From Mycosarcoma maydis (Eukaryota; Basidiomycota; Ustilaginomycetes; Ustilaginales): 64,000 bases of DNA. Within the stretch, counting starts at the first letter, position 1. Each line of letters opens with the position of its first letter. A model generated the notes under the pieces. That model was not told the DNA's origin. It did not search any database and worked only from the letters and a program-made list of their open reading frames with translations. This document shows, one piece after another, positions 23,929-34,077 of this stretch. The stretch is from NCBI RefSeq assembly GCF_000328475.2, contig NC_026498.1, positions 186,001 through 250,000 of the forward strand, in the 5' to 3' direction. The position numbers and the translations under genes are program-made.

Positions 23929-24004
23929 GATGAGAGGAGATGCGCTGATACCGGGTGTTGAGATCGGACGAGCTTCGCGCAGATCGCTGGTGAGGATACG
24001 ACAT
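21845..24004 (-). CDS. SEI1: Seipin-family lipid droplet assembly protein with polyglutamine tracts
   Basis: The 719-residue protein is counted from the ATG of MSYPHQRSAR. Seipin sits in the ER membrane at contacts with lipid droplets and organises droplet budding. The expected layout is present: a cytosolic N-terminus, one membrane helix at about 125-148 (LGVLATIFWVALAAAVISYV), a lumenal beta-sandwich containing YDVTLELSVPLNQANLDLGNF and LDLKSKSN, and a second hydrophobic segment at about 390-430. Two features are unusual. The N-terminal cytosolic part has about 19 consecutive Gln, and the C-terminal cytosolic part, about 290 residues and mostly acidic or Ser-rich, has a second run of about 11 Gln. 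The tail also has ET repeats. Both tails are much longer than in yeast seipin. Confidence 0.85.
23873..23929 (-). repeat. CAG/CAA repeat encoding polyglutamine
   Basis: About 19 Gln codons in a row, first CAA then CAG on the coding strand, lie in the N-terminal part of the seipin gene. Mixed codons usually limit slippage. Confidence 0.9.
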
Positions 24005-24891
24005 GGTGACGACTGATGCGGAGATGGGCAACCGAAATCAAACTCGAGCTGTCATGGTTTTACGGGGACTTGTGCACAAGAGTCGAGGCCGAGGAAGGCA
24101 ATGGAGATGATGTGAGGTTGCGGAGAGACTCTGTGACTGGTATGGGAGGCTCAGCCACGGTTCGCAACTCTGTTCGAGGAAGAGAGAGAGGGACGAGAGA
24201 GAGAGAGAGAGAGAACAGAGCTCGTGGCTGTCTGTCCATGCTGAAAATGCAAGCATGTGAATCCAAAGTCGTGATTGAAGCCAACCGTGAACGCGATTTT
24301 GGCGCTACGGTGGTGCGCCGTGCGCTGTCCGAATTAGCATTCAGTCTGCTTGATCTAACATCTCGAGACCAACAAGCGTGAACACGCAACGTGAACCACA
24401 ACCACGAGCCACGAACATGTAACTAAGTTAGTTGAAGATTACAACCCGAGTCCGGTTCGTAATCGTGAATTGGTTGTCTAGACACCCTTTTGGTACAGTG
24501 GGTAGCCCTCAACACATGTAACCACGAACACGGAAAGGGGATGCACGGATTCCGCAAAGCGTGAAGGGTTTGGTCTCGGTTACTTTTTCGGCTATCAAGA
24601 AACATGTGCACATCCACGTGATCCTCTTCTTATACACGATATCTTGTCGATTCGAGCGTCTTCTTTTAGACAGTCGTGAGTCGTCACTCGTCAATCTGCG
24701 CCTTGGCACTTCTGATAATGCCTTATACGTCTGGCTGCCTCGTCAATTGACTCGTTTGATCTTTGCCCCAATCTTGCTGCTGCGGGAGCCTCAGCTGTCT
24801 GCAGGTTATGACGCTTGGCGTGTCCTGCCTGCCTCTGCTAGCGTTAACGACCGTCGACAGCTCAGCGAGCTGCTGCTAGCTCAGCCTCGAC
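24005..24891. other. Divergent promoter region
   Basis: No gene is supported. A GA dinucleotide tract lies at about 24195-24214. Heptamer words occur near 24268, 24465 and 24675. A TAAGTTAG octamer is at 24424-24431. The region separates seipin from the GH92 gene. Confidence 0.5.
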
Positions 24892-27417
24892 ATGCGCTTG
24901 ACTTACTTCACATTGTGCATCCTTTTGGCGCATCTTACTTGTGCAGCGAACGCAGCCTTGCCTCCTATCAAGGATCCAGCTTCCTACGTCGACACCCTCA
25001 TCGGCACTCTGAATGGCGGCAATGTCTTCTCGGGCCCATCTACCCCCTTCGGTAGCATCAAACCCGGTCCTGATTCGGATGCGCCCAGCAACCAGGCTGG
25101 CTTTGTATCCGATGGCTACTCGCAAATATTCGGTATCAGTGCGCTTCACGACGATGGCACCGGGGGTAGGGCTTCCCTCGGCATGTCTTCGCTGCTTCCG
25201 CAGTACTGCCAACTCAACACCGAAGAGCACTTGTCGGGCTGCAAATGGACAAGAAGTGCTCGAAGAACTAACATCACTCATTCTTCCGTCAAGAGCGCAC
25301 CTGGAGAGTTCTACTTTTCACTGTTTTCTGGCATCGACGTCAGCATGGCTGCCGCAGATCATGCTGTCATCTACAACTTTGACTTTTCCGACGCCATCAA
25401 TCGATTCTCATGGTCATCTCCGTCCCACTCAGTCGAGCAGAGATCAGCATCAATCTCCACCAAAAGGGCGAATAACTTGCAACCGGTCATCGTATTTGAC
25501 TATATGACCGATCTTCAAGGTAGCGGCCGTGCGCCCAACAATACACTTAACACGGCGTCCTTTGTCCTTCCAGCTACACCGTATTCAGCTGCCACCGAAG
25601 TGACCCGTATTGAGACCAGCGCCACTTTTTCGCCTTCTTTCGGCGTCGGCAACTTCACCGTCTATACCTGTCTCGACGTGCCCCTGGTCCAGTCTCTGGG
25701 AACGTATCAGATGGAAACCTCGTCGCCGGAAGTAGAGGATCTTACCGATATCTACGGCGAAGCAGGTGTCATTCTTACCGTTGACCAAGATCGGCTTGGT
25801 TCGGCAGCCTATAATGGCATACTCCCTGTTCGTATGGGCATAAGCTGGACGTCGACACGTGCTGCTTGCAAGTACGCCGCTTCCGAGGTTTCCGATTTCC
25901 CCTCCACCACCTCACTCACATCCACCGTTGCACGAACTCGTTCTAGATGGAACAGCCTACTCAGCGATTCTCTGACCATCTCTCATCAAGGCATCAACGA
26001 AGACGATCTCACGCTCTTCTACTCCTCCCTCTATCGCACTTTTCTATCGCCGAACAACGTCACAGGTGACAATCCACGCTTCGAGACAAGTAAACCTTGT
26101 TACGACTCACTCTACTGCATCTGGGATAGCGCACGCACCGTGCACCCACTGTGGACGCTGCTCGCACCTCGAGTACAAGCAGAAGTATTGGAAGCGATAG
26201 TAGAAATCCAGAAGCATGAAGGGTGGCTACCCGATTGTCGAATGTCGACCAACCCAGGCTTTACGCAAGGTGGAAGCAACGCAGAGATGATGCTGAGCGA
26301 TTCGTTTGTCAAAGGCATTCTGAGCACCGACAAAGCGTTTTGGGAGGACGCGCTGACGGCGATGCTCACTGATGCTCAACTCGAACCTCCATCGTGGGGG
26401 TTGGTGGGAAGAGGTGGTCTCGCCGCCAGGGCTAAGCTGGGCTATGTTCCACGAGGCGATTCGGGTTCCCCGAAAGTACCCAACTCTACACCCGGACGCA
26501 CAGCCTCGCGCACAATTGAGTACGCATATAACGATTTCAGCATCGCCCTCGTCTCGGCGGGCTTGAAACGTCGACGACTTTACGACACCTACTCTCGCCT
26601 CAGCAAGGACACATTCAACCTTTGGAACTCTTCCATCGTCTCGGACGGCTTCACCGGATTCCTACAGGCGCGGAATGAAGACGGCTCGTGGGCGTATCAG
26701 GATCCACGTCGTTGTTCGCCTGCACTCGAACCGATGGGCTGCTTTCTCGATCGAGGTGAAGGGCACGATTTTTACGAAGCCAGCAGTTGGCAGTATTCCT
26801 TCTTTGCCCCACACGACATGGCCACCGTCGTAAAACTGATGGGTGGGCATCGACGTTTTTTAGAACGATACGATCATATGTGGCACTCGCGTTATGCGGA
26901 CATCGGCGATGAACCCGGCTTTCTTGCTGCGTTTTCAGCCAACTTTGCTCGCGGCGGCTACTCGCATACTGTCGACAATGTCGTCTCACTGATCCGATCC
27001 AAGTTCAACACCACCAGATCAGGGCTGGCAGGCAACGACGATGTAGGAGCTATGGGGAGTTTTGTCGTCTGGACCCACCTCGGGTTCTTTCCGGTCGCAG
27101 GTACCGGTGTGTACCTGCTCAGCACGCCTCTTCTCAGCGCGTACGAAATCAAGAACCAGTTGACGGGTAACACCTTTCGCTTGACAACCAAGGGTTTCGA
27201 CGGAGCGAGCAAGAACAGGTACATCACACGAGCACGCCTAGACGGCAAGGAATATACCAAAGCTTGGCTCTGCCATAGTGTGTTTCGGGAGGGATCAGAG
27301 TTGGAGTTGACACTTGGAGATAAGCCCAGTAACGAGTTCGCAACGAGCGAGCAAGATCTACCGCCGAGCCTGTCGACGGGTGGCTTTGCGTACGATTCGC
27401 AGACCTTGGGTTGTTGA
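24892..27417 (+). CDS. Secreted GH92 family alpha-mannosidase
   Basis: The 841-residue protein starts with a clear signal peptide (a basic Arg, then a Leu/Cys-rich core, with a likely cut after CAANA). GH92 enzymes are calcium-dependent exo-alpha-mannosidases, mostly acting on alpha-1,2 linkages. Family landmarks are the N-terminal DPASYVDTLIGTLNGGNVFSG and PFGSIKPGPD, then SALHDDGTGG. The catalytic-domain stretches are CIWDSARTVHPLW, GFTQGGSNAEMMLSDSF, RTIEYAYNDF and GNDDVGAMGSFVVWTHLGF. Length is normal for the family. The enzyme would be exported and could trim mannoproteins or host glycans; which is not known. There is no membrane anchor. The gene is convergent with the complex I subunit gene. 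Confidence 0.92.
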   Translation: MRLTYFTLCILLAHLTCAANAALPPIKDPASYVDTLIGTLNGGNVFSGPSTPFGSIKPGPDSDAPSNQAGFVSDGYSQIFGISALHDDGTGGRASLGMSSLLPQYCQLNTEEHLSGCKWTRSARRTNITHSSVKSAPGEFYFSLFSGIDVSMAAADHAVIYNFDFSDAINRFSWSSPSHSVEQRSASISTKRANNLQPVIVFDYMTDLQGSGRAPNNTLNTASFVLPATPYSAATEVTRIETSATFSPSFGVGNFTVYTCLDVPLVQSLGTYQMETSSPEVEDLTDIYGEAGVILTVDQDRLGSAAYNGILPVRMGISWTSTRAACKYAASEVSDFPSTTSLTSTVARTRSRWNSLLSDSLTISHQGINEDDLTLFYSSLYRTFLSPNNVTGDNPRFETSKPCYDSLYCIWDSARTVHPLWTLLAPRVQAEVLEAIVEIQKHEGWLPDCRMSTNPGFTQGGSNAEMMLSDSFVKGILSTDKAFWEDALTAMLTDAQLEPPSWGLVGRGGLAARAKLGYVPRGDSGSPKVPNSTPGRTASRTIEYAYNDFSIALVSAGLKRRRLYDTYSRLSKDTFNLWNSSIVSDGFTGFLQARNEDGSWAYQDPRRCSPALEPMGCFLDRGEGHDFYEASSWQYSFFAPHDMATVVKLMGGHRRFLERYDHMWHSRYADIGDEPGFLAAFSANFARGGYSHTVDNVVSLIRSKFNTTRSGLAGNDDVGAMGSFVVWTHLGFFPVAGTGVYLLSTPLLSAYEIKNQLTGNTFRLTTKGFDGASKNRYITRARLDGKEYTKAWLCHSVFREGSELELTLGDKPSNEFATSEQDLPPSLSTGGFAYDSQTLGC

Positions 27418-27729
27418 ACACAACGACACCAGCGTGAGTCGTATGCATTTTGTCAGACTCGCAACTCGCTGAATCAGCAATCGTGAATGCCACGAATGTG
27501 ACGAATGTGCGTACATGCAATTCAATGTCTCTTCTATCCTATGCTTCTCACGCTTTGGCATCGCTCCCGATTCTCGGCGTGTTATGCTAACCATAGCCTC
27601 GGAACGGGCCAAGTGAGAAGCGCCGCGAAAGCAGACCGGATTGGCACTGCGAGAATCCACAGCTTGTCTCGCGAAATGTTTCATGGGTCATGTGTTGTAC
27701 GTGTTTCACTAGAGCGTACATGTGCGACA
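27418..27729. other. Convergent 3' intergenic region
   Basis: This 312-nt stretch lies between the 3' ends of the GH92 and complex I subunit genes. It holds a TCGTGA word near 27480 and nothing else I can support. Confidence 0.5.
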
Positions 27730-28187
27730 TCAAGACGAGTCTGAGCTGCTGCTGCTGCTGCTGTGCGACTGCTTGGTATCGTTTATCAGGCCGAGGTCCA
27801 TGATGGAGCTGGTCGCTCTGACTTCGCCGTTTTCCCTGGCAGCATGGGCGTCCTTAGCTTGACGGTGAAGCCAGTGATCTTTGATCTCCTTTGCACGTGC
27901 GATCTCCTTGGTGTGATGCAAGCACTCGAGGTAGTCTTCCTTGGCGAGGATGCAGTCCGAGGGTGTGTCGGCGGACGCATAGCATTTTTGGAATTCCTGC
28001 CAGAACGCGAAGCATCGCGGTCGACCACCCTTGAAGCTGAATCCGGACTGGTTCCGTAACAAACCGTGAGATTCGAGCGCGAGTGTCGCGGAACGATCAG
28101 ATAGCACCGATGGCGGCGCGAACCGGGTTGGAGAAGCACGTACCGTCGGGTTTGGCGTCGAGTTGGCGCAGGCATGTCAGCAAGCAT
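27730..28187 (-). CDS. NDUFS5: Complex I 15-kDa subunit (NDUFS5-like, twin CX9C)
   Basis: The conserved exon is 27730-28036. It encodes the twin CX9C motif, CFAFWQEFQKC and CILAKEDYLEC, preceded by FKGGRPR, as in NDUFS5, an accessory subunit of the mitochondrial NADH dehydrogenase. The protein is imported into the intermembrane space by the Mia40 disulfide relay. The exon has no suitable ATG. A good first exon is 28144-28187, starting MLADMPAPTRR (or at the internal ATG four codons later) and ending at a GTACGT donor. Joined to an ATTCAG acceptor at 28037 it gives 116 residues in frame. The splice model is inferred; the domain call is firm. The C-terminus ends in a Ser-rich tail. Confidence 0.8.
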
Positions 28188-28819
28188 ACAGATAGACAGG
28201 AGCAGGACACATCAAGACAGGAGCATCGAGAAGTTGCGTCAGTCAATCGCCCATAGCTTACGGACCATGTCCGCCAATCCCTTCATCTGGTTCGATCAAC
28301 TTACAGCCATTGTAAATTGTTATGTCAGTCGCAAGCTCGTTGTAGCCACGACGGAATCGATCGAGTTCGTATCCGACCTTTGGAAGAGCAATGTGATCGT
28401 TCAATGTGCGATGGGGACGGAATACTGTACGATGCTGATCACGATCGACGTGGGTGAAGGTGTAGGCGTGTGAGGAAATATGTTGGCAAAGCAATGAGCG
28501 CACCTCGAATTCTAAGCAGCGTCTTTCGGATCCGTCAATCTCGAATCGTGGATCATCTCAGCCCAAAAAGGAGGCGATCGTTAACAACGAATCTCAATTT
28601 TGCAATGTTACATCGCCATTGTCCTTGCTGTAACGCGTAAAAAAGGCTCTTTCCAAGCACCTTGCTCACATACTCACGACTCACGACTCGACCTGTTCTG
28701 CTTCTCTCACACTCACAATGCTGACAAAATCATATGGCAGATATGACAGAGATTTCTTTTACAACCGCCACGTCTGATACATCGACATACTTTGATAGAG
28801 CTTCAAGCACAACACGACT
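28188..28819. other. Intergenic region
   Basis: This stretch lies upstream of the complex I subunit gene and downstream of the aldo-keto reductase, both on the minus strand. A tandem TCACGA pair in 7-bp register lies at 28674-28686. I see nothing else of note. Confidence 0.5.
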
Positions 28820-29820
28820 CTAAGGCTTGAGATAAGGAGCCATGTAGAACTTCTCAACTCCATGAGCTTTACCGGCTTGGTCAATCTCTTGCAACTCGTC
28901 CTCGCTGAGCTTCAACTGGGCATCGTTGTTTGAGTCTAGTTGGTCGAGGTACTCCTTAGCACGTGATTCTTTGCTTGTGGTGGTTGTGATGATTCCCTCA
29001 GATCGCTGCAAGGCCCAGCGAAGAAGGACGTTTGCAGTGGTGCGCTTGTCGTTCTTGGCAGCGATCGCGGTCAGCGCCTTGTTCAGTGGTCCATCTTCAG
29101 GAAGAGCGGATTTGTAAAAGGGGGCCAAGGCCGAGTAGGTCATAGTGACAATGCCGTGCTTCTTCTGGAGCGCGAGGAGCTTTGTGTACTCTTCGTGCGA
29201 GTACACGTATGGGTGCTGGAAGGAGACGAAATGTGGTGGTGGTTCCAAGAATGTTCTCGGTGAGTTGTTATGCTTCGAGTCAATTCGAGTAGAGAAATGT
29301 GGCTACTTACGAATTCGATCTGGTTGATGTCAGGTACGCTCAATCCCGCATCGAGCAGCTGCTGAATATCGCTGGCCAACCAGTTGCTCACGCCGATGCT
29401 CTTGGTCAATCCCGCCTGCTTGATCTTCTCGAGCTCCTTCCAGGCATCTACATTGCTCGGGAGGCCATCCTGGCCACGCGGAGGCAGATGGAGCAGGTAT
29501 GAATCAAGTTGGTCTACCTTGAGCTTCTGAAGCTCCACCTTGATGGCGGATTGCAGGTCCTTCATGCCTTCCTTGCCCACCTTGGTGAGTACGTAGATGT
29601 CGTTACGCTTGAGACCGGACGATGCGAGGAACGACTCGATGCCTGCGCCCATAGATGCTTCATTGGCGTAAACCTCGGCTCCGTCGATGAAGCGAAAGCC
29701 ACTATCGAGAGCCATTGTCACCTGCTTGGCGGCATCCGAGTTGTACAGAGCGGTACCGGTGCCGAAGGCAAGGCGGGGCAGTTCGAGGCCGGAAGCGAGA
29801 CGTACAGTGGGAATTGGCAT
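28820..29820 (-). CDS. Aldo-keto reductase
   Basis: The model has two exons, 29311-29820 and 28820-29215, with a 95-nt intron. The donor is GTAAGTAGCC and the acceptor CTTCCAG, both at codon boundaries, and the join restores the family motif NQIEFHPYV. The product has 301 residues starting MPIPTVRLASG. The catalytic tetrad is complete: Asp46 and Tyr51 in IDGAEVYANE, Lys80 in VLTKVGKE and His111 in YLLHLPP. The NADPH-binding C-terminal stretch includes a modified form of the usual IPKS segment (TTTTSKESRAKEY). AKRs reduce aldehydes, ketones or sugars in the cytosol; the exact substrate is unknown. An open frame extends upstream of the ATG, but the chosen start matches usual AKR N-termini. Confidence 0.92.
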
Positions 29821-30366
29821 GTTGTCGAGATGAACGCCGGTTAGGGATGTTTTCACGATTGTTTTTCGGATGAGAAAGCAGGCTTGTTGCAGGTGGGGGT
29901 GGCGGGTCAAGCAGAGAGAGAATCGAGGCTTCTTATACGCCGGGGGCACAAGCTGCTCCCAAGTCACGGAGTTTCTCGAACGAGCAAGCGCAGCTCGCAC
30001 GGACACTCGGCTCAGCTGCCACTTGGCTGCGTTGGTATTTGTGAGCCAATCGGCGAATTCCACTCAGCCTCCTGTCCGCGGCGATTCCACTTAGAACGCT
30101 GACGGGAGAGTCTATCTCCGGCTATGCAATTGAGATGCCTATTCGTTAATTGAGACGCTAAGGTAGCTGTAATCGTGACTAAGCAAGCCCTTCGAACATT
30201 TAACTCCACTTGGGGCGAACTTTGCGTGAGCTTGAGCGTGAAATCACGAATAGAGACCAACACTCACGACTTTTCATCACGAATGTGAACTTAGCCTTCA
30301 GCTCAGCCATCTTTCGTTGTCCTCGTTCACCATCATCGACCATTCAAAGAGTATCAAAGGTAAAGC
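29821..30366. other. Divergent promoter region of AKR and TAP42 genes
   Basis: No further gene is supported. Heptamer words occur near 30170, 30243, 30265 and 30280, on the TAP42 side. Confidence 0.5.
29931..29938 (-). promoter_or_regulatory. Probable TATA box of the aldo-keto reductase gene
   Basis: On the minus strand the sequence reads GTATAAGA, about 112 nt upstream of the ATG at 29820. Position and sequence suit a core promoter element. Confidence 0.45.
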
Positions 30367-31641
30367 ATGTCGGGACAAACACTCAACAATCTCATAGCGG
30401 CTGTATTCCTTCGTGCATCCGATCCTCCATCTGCATCAATGCCCATACAATTCGACGCACGAGCACCCGAGACTTCCACATCTGCCTCTGTCGCTTCATG
30501 CACCGATCCAGCAGAGACGACGCTCTCGCTTCTCGCTCGAGCTCGACAGATTTCTGACTCGATCGGCGTCATTTCCGCCAACGACGAATTGCGCGACATT
30601 TCCACTTCTTCGCTTCGAACGCTGTTTCTGGTTTCGCTCGAATCTGAACTTCATTCTGCCATTCGAACCGGAACCGACCATTCTGCACGCAAGCAGAGGC
30701 TTAGCTTGAGTCAGCAAGCCGCTGCTCGATTTCTGAATCGAACTTGGGCACTCGGCGTAGCACCGCCCAACACTAAACAACTGTTGGGATGGACACTCGC
30801 CAATGTACCCGCGGACGAGCTGATGAGCATCGGGCTAGAATCGAGCTTCGGAACATTGGGCACACCACCGCATGCGAGAGAGGTTAAGATTGCCGTGTTC
30901 AAACTGGAGCGTGCACTCAAGAGCAACTTGGAACACTTCCGAAATGCGTATCAGGCAAAGCAGAAGCTTGGACCAGAAGTCAAGGTGCCAGGCGATGTGG
31001 TGTATGATTTGCTATTGTATCCTCGATCGAGTTCAGATGATGACGAGGATGACGAGGACGAAGAGGAGAGTGAGCGTTCAACCTCTACAATCGCATCGGT
31101 ACGACAGTATCTTCTGGCCATGCTGAACGTGCACATGCTTCGAACGGCACAGTGCATTGCTTCTGCGAGTCAGGAACTCGAGCTTCTGCGATCCATGCCC
31201 GCTCTACCTCGCCCGACCTCGCGCGCTGCTGCCGACACGTCCGAATCCGAGCAATGGCGTCTGGACCGCTCCACCTCTCGTCTGCCCACTAGCGGCCCAC
31301 TGATGACCCCACAGGGAAAAGTGCTCCGACCGTTTACCATCACCTCGGCCTCACGTGAAGAGGTGGCATCCAACGTATTCCAGCCTTCCTACCGCCTCCC
31401 TACCATGTCGATCGACGAGTACCTCGAAGAAGAACAACGCAGAGGCAACATCATCCAAGGCGGTGGTCAGGCTAGCTACGACGCTCCCACATCCACCGAA
31501 CAGCGCAAGCTCACGGCCGAAAACGACGGTTCCAAAGACGCTCAGCAGGCCGAGGAAGAACAGAGACAAATCGACTTGCACTGGGACCAGTTCACAGAAC
31601 ACAACAAAAGGGGGGCCGGAAACACCATGAACCGTGGCTGA
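30367..31641 (+). CDS. TAP42: Tap42/alpha4-like PP2A regulatory protein
   Basis: The 424-residue protein belongs to the TAP42/IGBP1 family, which binds the catalytic subunits of PP2A-type phosphatases and links them to TOR signalling. The N-terminal two-thirds is helical and ends with an acidic run (SSSDDDEDDEDEEESE). The C-terminal signature is clear: LRPFTITSASREEVASNVF, then YRLPTMSIDEYLEEEQRRGN and the closing QWRLD/HWDQF-type stretches. The length is close to yeast Tap42. It is uninterrupted and cytosolic. The gene diverges from the AKR gene and is convergent with the mitochondrial protein gene. Confidence 0.92.
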   Translation: MSGQTLNNLIAAVFLRASDPPSASMPIQFDARAPETSTSASVASCTDPAETTLSLLARARQISDSIGVISANDELRDISTSSLRTLFLVSLESELHSAIRTGTDHSARKQRLSLSQQAAARFLNRTWALGVAPPNTKQLLGWTLANVPADELMSIGLESSFGTLGTPPHAREVKIAVFKLERALKSNLEHFRNAYQAKQKLGPEVKVPGDVVYDLLLYPRSSSDDDEDDEDEEESERSTSTIASVRQYLLAMLNVHMLRTAQCIASASQELELLRSMPALPRPTSRAAADTSESEQWRLDRSTSRLPTSGPLMTPQGKVLRPFTITSASREEVASNVFQPSYRLPTMSIDEYLEEEQRRGNIIQGGGQASYDAPTSTEQRKLTAENDGSKDAQQAEEEQRQIDLHWDQFTEHNKRGAGNTMNRG

Positions 31642-31749
31642 GCCTTCTCATCAACCGCGATCCGCAATCCAGTTTCACATCCGGATCCAGCCCCTGGGCT
31701 GGACTTGCCAATCATTGCCATTTTTCAAGATGCACTTTTTTCGATAACA

Positions 31750-34077
31750 TCATCCACTCTGCGCCTGCCGCAATTTGCTGAGCAACCCGCGCAGCTCTTG
31801 CGCCGAGCACATATCATCCCTTCTCTCAAACGCCTCTACAAACGCCTCTAGCACGTTGATCAGCCTCTGGTCGCCTTGCTTGAAATACGCAGCAATCAAG
31901 CGCAACATGTTCCATAGCGTCGATGGTTTGATCCATGCCTGGTGCCTGTCGAGCAGCTGAATGAAGAGGTTGAGCGTCTGCATGTCCGGTTGTAGCACGC
32001 TCATCTTTCGATAGAGGTGCGAAAAGTGTCGCAGGAAACGTTTGAGTAGTTGAGCGCGTGATGGCGACGATGAGGATGACTTGGAAACGGACGTCGGCAA
32101 TGTGGATGGAAGTGTGATGTGGATGTGCTGTGCAGCACGCAACAATGTAGCGATCATTTTCGACTGAAACCGCTCATTCCCTGCAGCAATCGCCGGGGAC
32201 AACAACGTCGATGCATATCGAAACCCAACCAGGAGCGAACCAGTCTCGATGCAGCAGCGTACAATGCTGAGCTTGGCATTCTCGTTCAAGTCATGGATGC
32301 TGCCCAACTTGCTCGTGCGAACAAAGTTGAGATCCGATTTGATCAGATCCATTCTGCGTTTACGCGCATGGCAAATAATGCGTGCCGACATGGTGTGCAG
32401 AGTCGGTCCACCGATGTGATCAAATGTACAGATCTCGCGCCAAAGCTGTTCGTCAACCTTGGTATAGCCGACGCTGGCGTTGCTGCTGCTGATGCTTGAC
32501 GCGTCGATTGCCGTCGATCCAGTGCGAGTGATGGGGGCGTTGCCATACACGGTCATGAGCGTATCGTACATGACGGGTGTTCTTTGCGATGCGTCGAGAG
32601 CGACGAGTACTTCATACGCTGTCCTGGCGCCGCTCGAGTCCTGTGTGCACAGCAAACGCAGGGACTCTTCCATGACTTTGGAAGACACCACTTGCGGCAG
32701 TCTGCACGTCTTCGGCCGCAAGCGAGAGAAGCCTCCTGCTGTTCGTAGACCACCGTCGTACCTTGCGCCTGTCTTCAGGTCAAGATGCTGTGAATCGATC
32801 TGTGCGCGTCGTTGTGCGACTCGCAAAAGACGAACAACGTGACTCCTTGCTCGCGTCAGACAAAGCAACTTGAACATGCGATTGACCGTTTTGCGCTTGA
32901 ACGTGACGCCGTCTGCCGTCAGGTTGATCATGGCATCACACATCTTGCGAACTGTAAGCCGCGAATCAGCGGCTGCAAACGAGGCTGTTGAAATTTGGAT
33001 GGTGGCTGTCGGCACCGAAAAGGGGGCCGTTTCCCGATCGAAATCTTGTTGCATTGTATTTACCGCGCTTGGTAGCTTGAGATCGTAGATCAATCGTTCT
33101 AGCAAGTACCGAGATTGAGAAGGTTTGAGTCGCTCATCAGCTGCAATTGTGGCTGCTTGACGGTTCAATCCGGCAGCTTGTAGATAGGTGGCGCATCGGT
33201 AGAGCGCGTTACCTTGCATGCGGCGGAGCACGGAGCGTGTTGATTGAGAGTCAGCAGTGTCGGTAAGCCGAGTAGTCGTCCAGGATCGATAGAGATCCCA
33301 TACTATATGTGCATCCTGAGACTGCTTGACACATTGCGACATGATGTGGCAGCAGAGTTGTTCTCGATGTTCTGGCCTGCACACGCCTATTTCGGCGCAC
33401 AAAGCTGGCAAGGAGCGCTCGCCGGATCGTATGAGGAGCCGGACCCGGTTCTCAAAAGCCTCAAGTTTTGGACGTTCTAAAGAGTCGATGTATGTTAGCC
33501 GTAAGTTGGCGTCCTGACCGGCGGTTGGCGGAGGTGGAGAGTCAGCGGTGTCAGGCTCTGTGTTTTGTCGCACCGAAGATGTGAAAAAGTCGTTGTAGGA
33601 CGAATTGTGCAAAGAAGACTGGTGATGATCGTCGCTAATCAGATCTCGTATTGACCGTGCCGGTACTGCACTATGGTGACCGGTACGGCATGATCGTCCC
33701 GCAGCTGGGACGAGCGATTGAGAAGTGTCACCGTGTTGCCAAAACTCATGAGCAGCTGGTCGGTAAGAATCGAGAGAACGTTGATAATGCAGCTCTTCCA
33801 GAGGAAGCTCCGATGCCTTCTGCAGTCGATGCGATGTACAGAAGCACCGAGACGGTCCTGCAGTGCGTTGGTCAAGACGTCCGTGCGGTGCGTGCGGTCG
33901 TGACGACTGACTGGCGCTGCTTGTAGTTGCAGACGAGAGCGATCGGTGAGTGATTTTGCTTTTGCGATTCGAGAATGATGCCGAAGTGGCTGAAACAGCT
34001 GTTCGGTGGTGGTGAACCGTTGCGACCGACCTAGCTACTGGCAAGCGCAGCGACTGCAGGGCGGTGCTGAAGGACAT
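31750..34077 (-). CDS. Hypothetical mitochondrial protein, possible helical-repeat (PPR-like)
   Basis: I do not recognise this 775-residue protein. The first 60 residues (MSFSTALQSLRLPVARSVATVHHHRT and on) are Arg/Ser/Ala/His-rich without acidic residues, a strong mitochondrial presequence pattern. The rest is predominantly helical with evenly spaced Leu and Ala and many Arg residues. It includes segments such as CDAMINLTADGVTFKRKTVN and RTAYEVLVALDASQRTPVMY, which have the rhythm of pentatricopeptide-like repeats. Many fungal proteins of this shape act in mitochondrial RNA processing or translation, but I can name no specific one. The frame is uninterrupted and codon use matches neighbouring genes, so it is a real gene. 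Function is unknown. Confidence 0.7.
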   Translation of the reverse strand: MSFSTALQSLRLPVARSVATVHHHRTAVSATSASFSNRKSKITHRSLSSATTSSASQSSRPHAPHGRLDQRTAGPSRCFCTSHRLQKASELPLEELHYQRSLDSYRPAAHEFWQHGDTSQSLVPAAGRSCRTGHHSAVPARSIRDLISDDHHQSSLHNSSYNDFFTSSVRQNTEPDTADSPPPPTAGQDANLRLTYIDSLERPKLEAFENRVRLLIRSGERSLPALCAEIGVCRPEHREQLCCHIMSQCVKQSQDAHIVWDLYRSWTTTRLTDTADSQSTRSVLRRMQGNALYRCATYLQAAGLNRQAATIAADERLKPSQSRYLLERLIYDLKLPSAVNTMQQDFDRETAPFSVPTATIQISTASFAAADSRLTVRKMCDAMINLTADGVTFKRKTVNRMFKLLCLTRARSHVVRLLRVAQRRAQIDSQHLDLKTGARYDGGLRTAGGFSRLRPKTCRLPQVVSSKVMEESLRLLCTQDSSGARTAYEVLVALDASQRTPVMYDTLMTVYGNAPITRTGSTAIDASSISSSNASVGYTKVDEQLWREICTFDHIGGPTLHTMSARIICHARKRRMDLIKSDLNFVRTSKLGSIHDLNENAKLSIVRCCIETGSLLVGFRYASTLLSPAIAAGNERFQSKMIATLLRAAQHIHITLPSTLPTSVSKSSSSSPSRAQLLKRFLRHFSHLYRKMSVLQPDMQTLNLFIQLLDRHQAWIKPSTLWNMLRLIAAYFKQGDQRLINVLEAFVEAFERRDDMCSAQELRGLLSKLRQAQSG

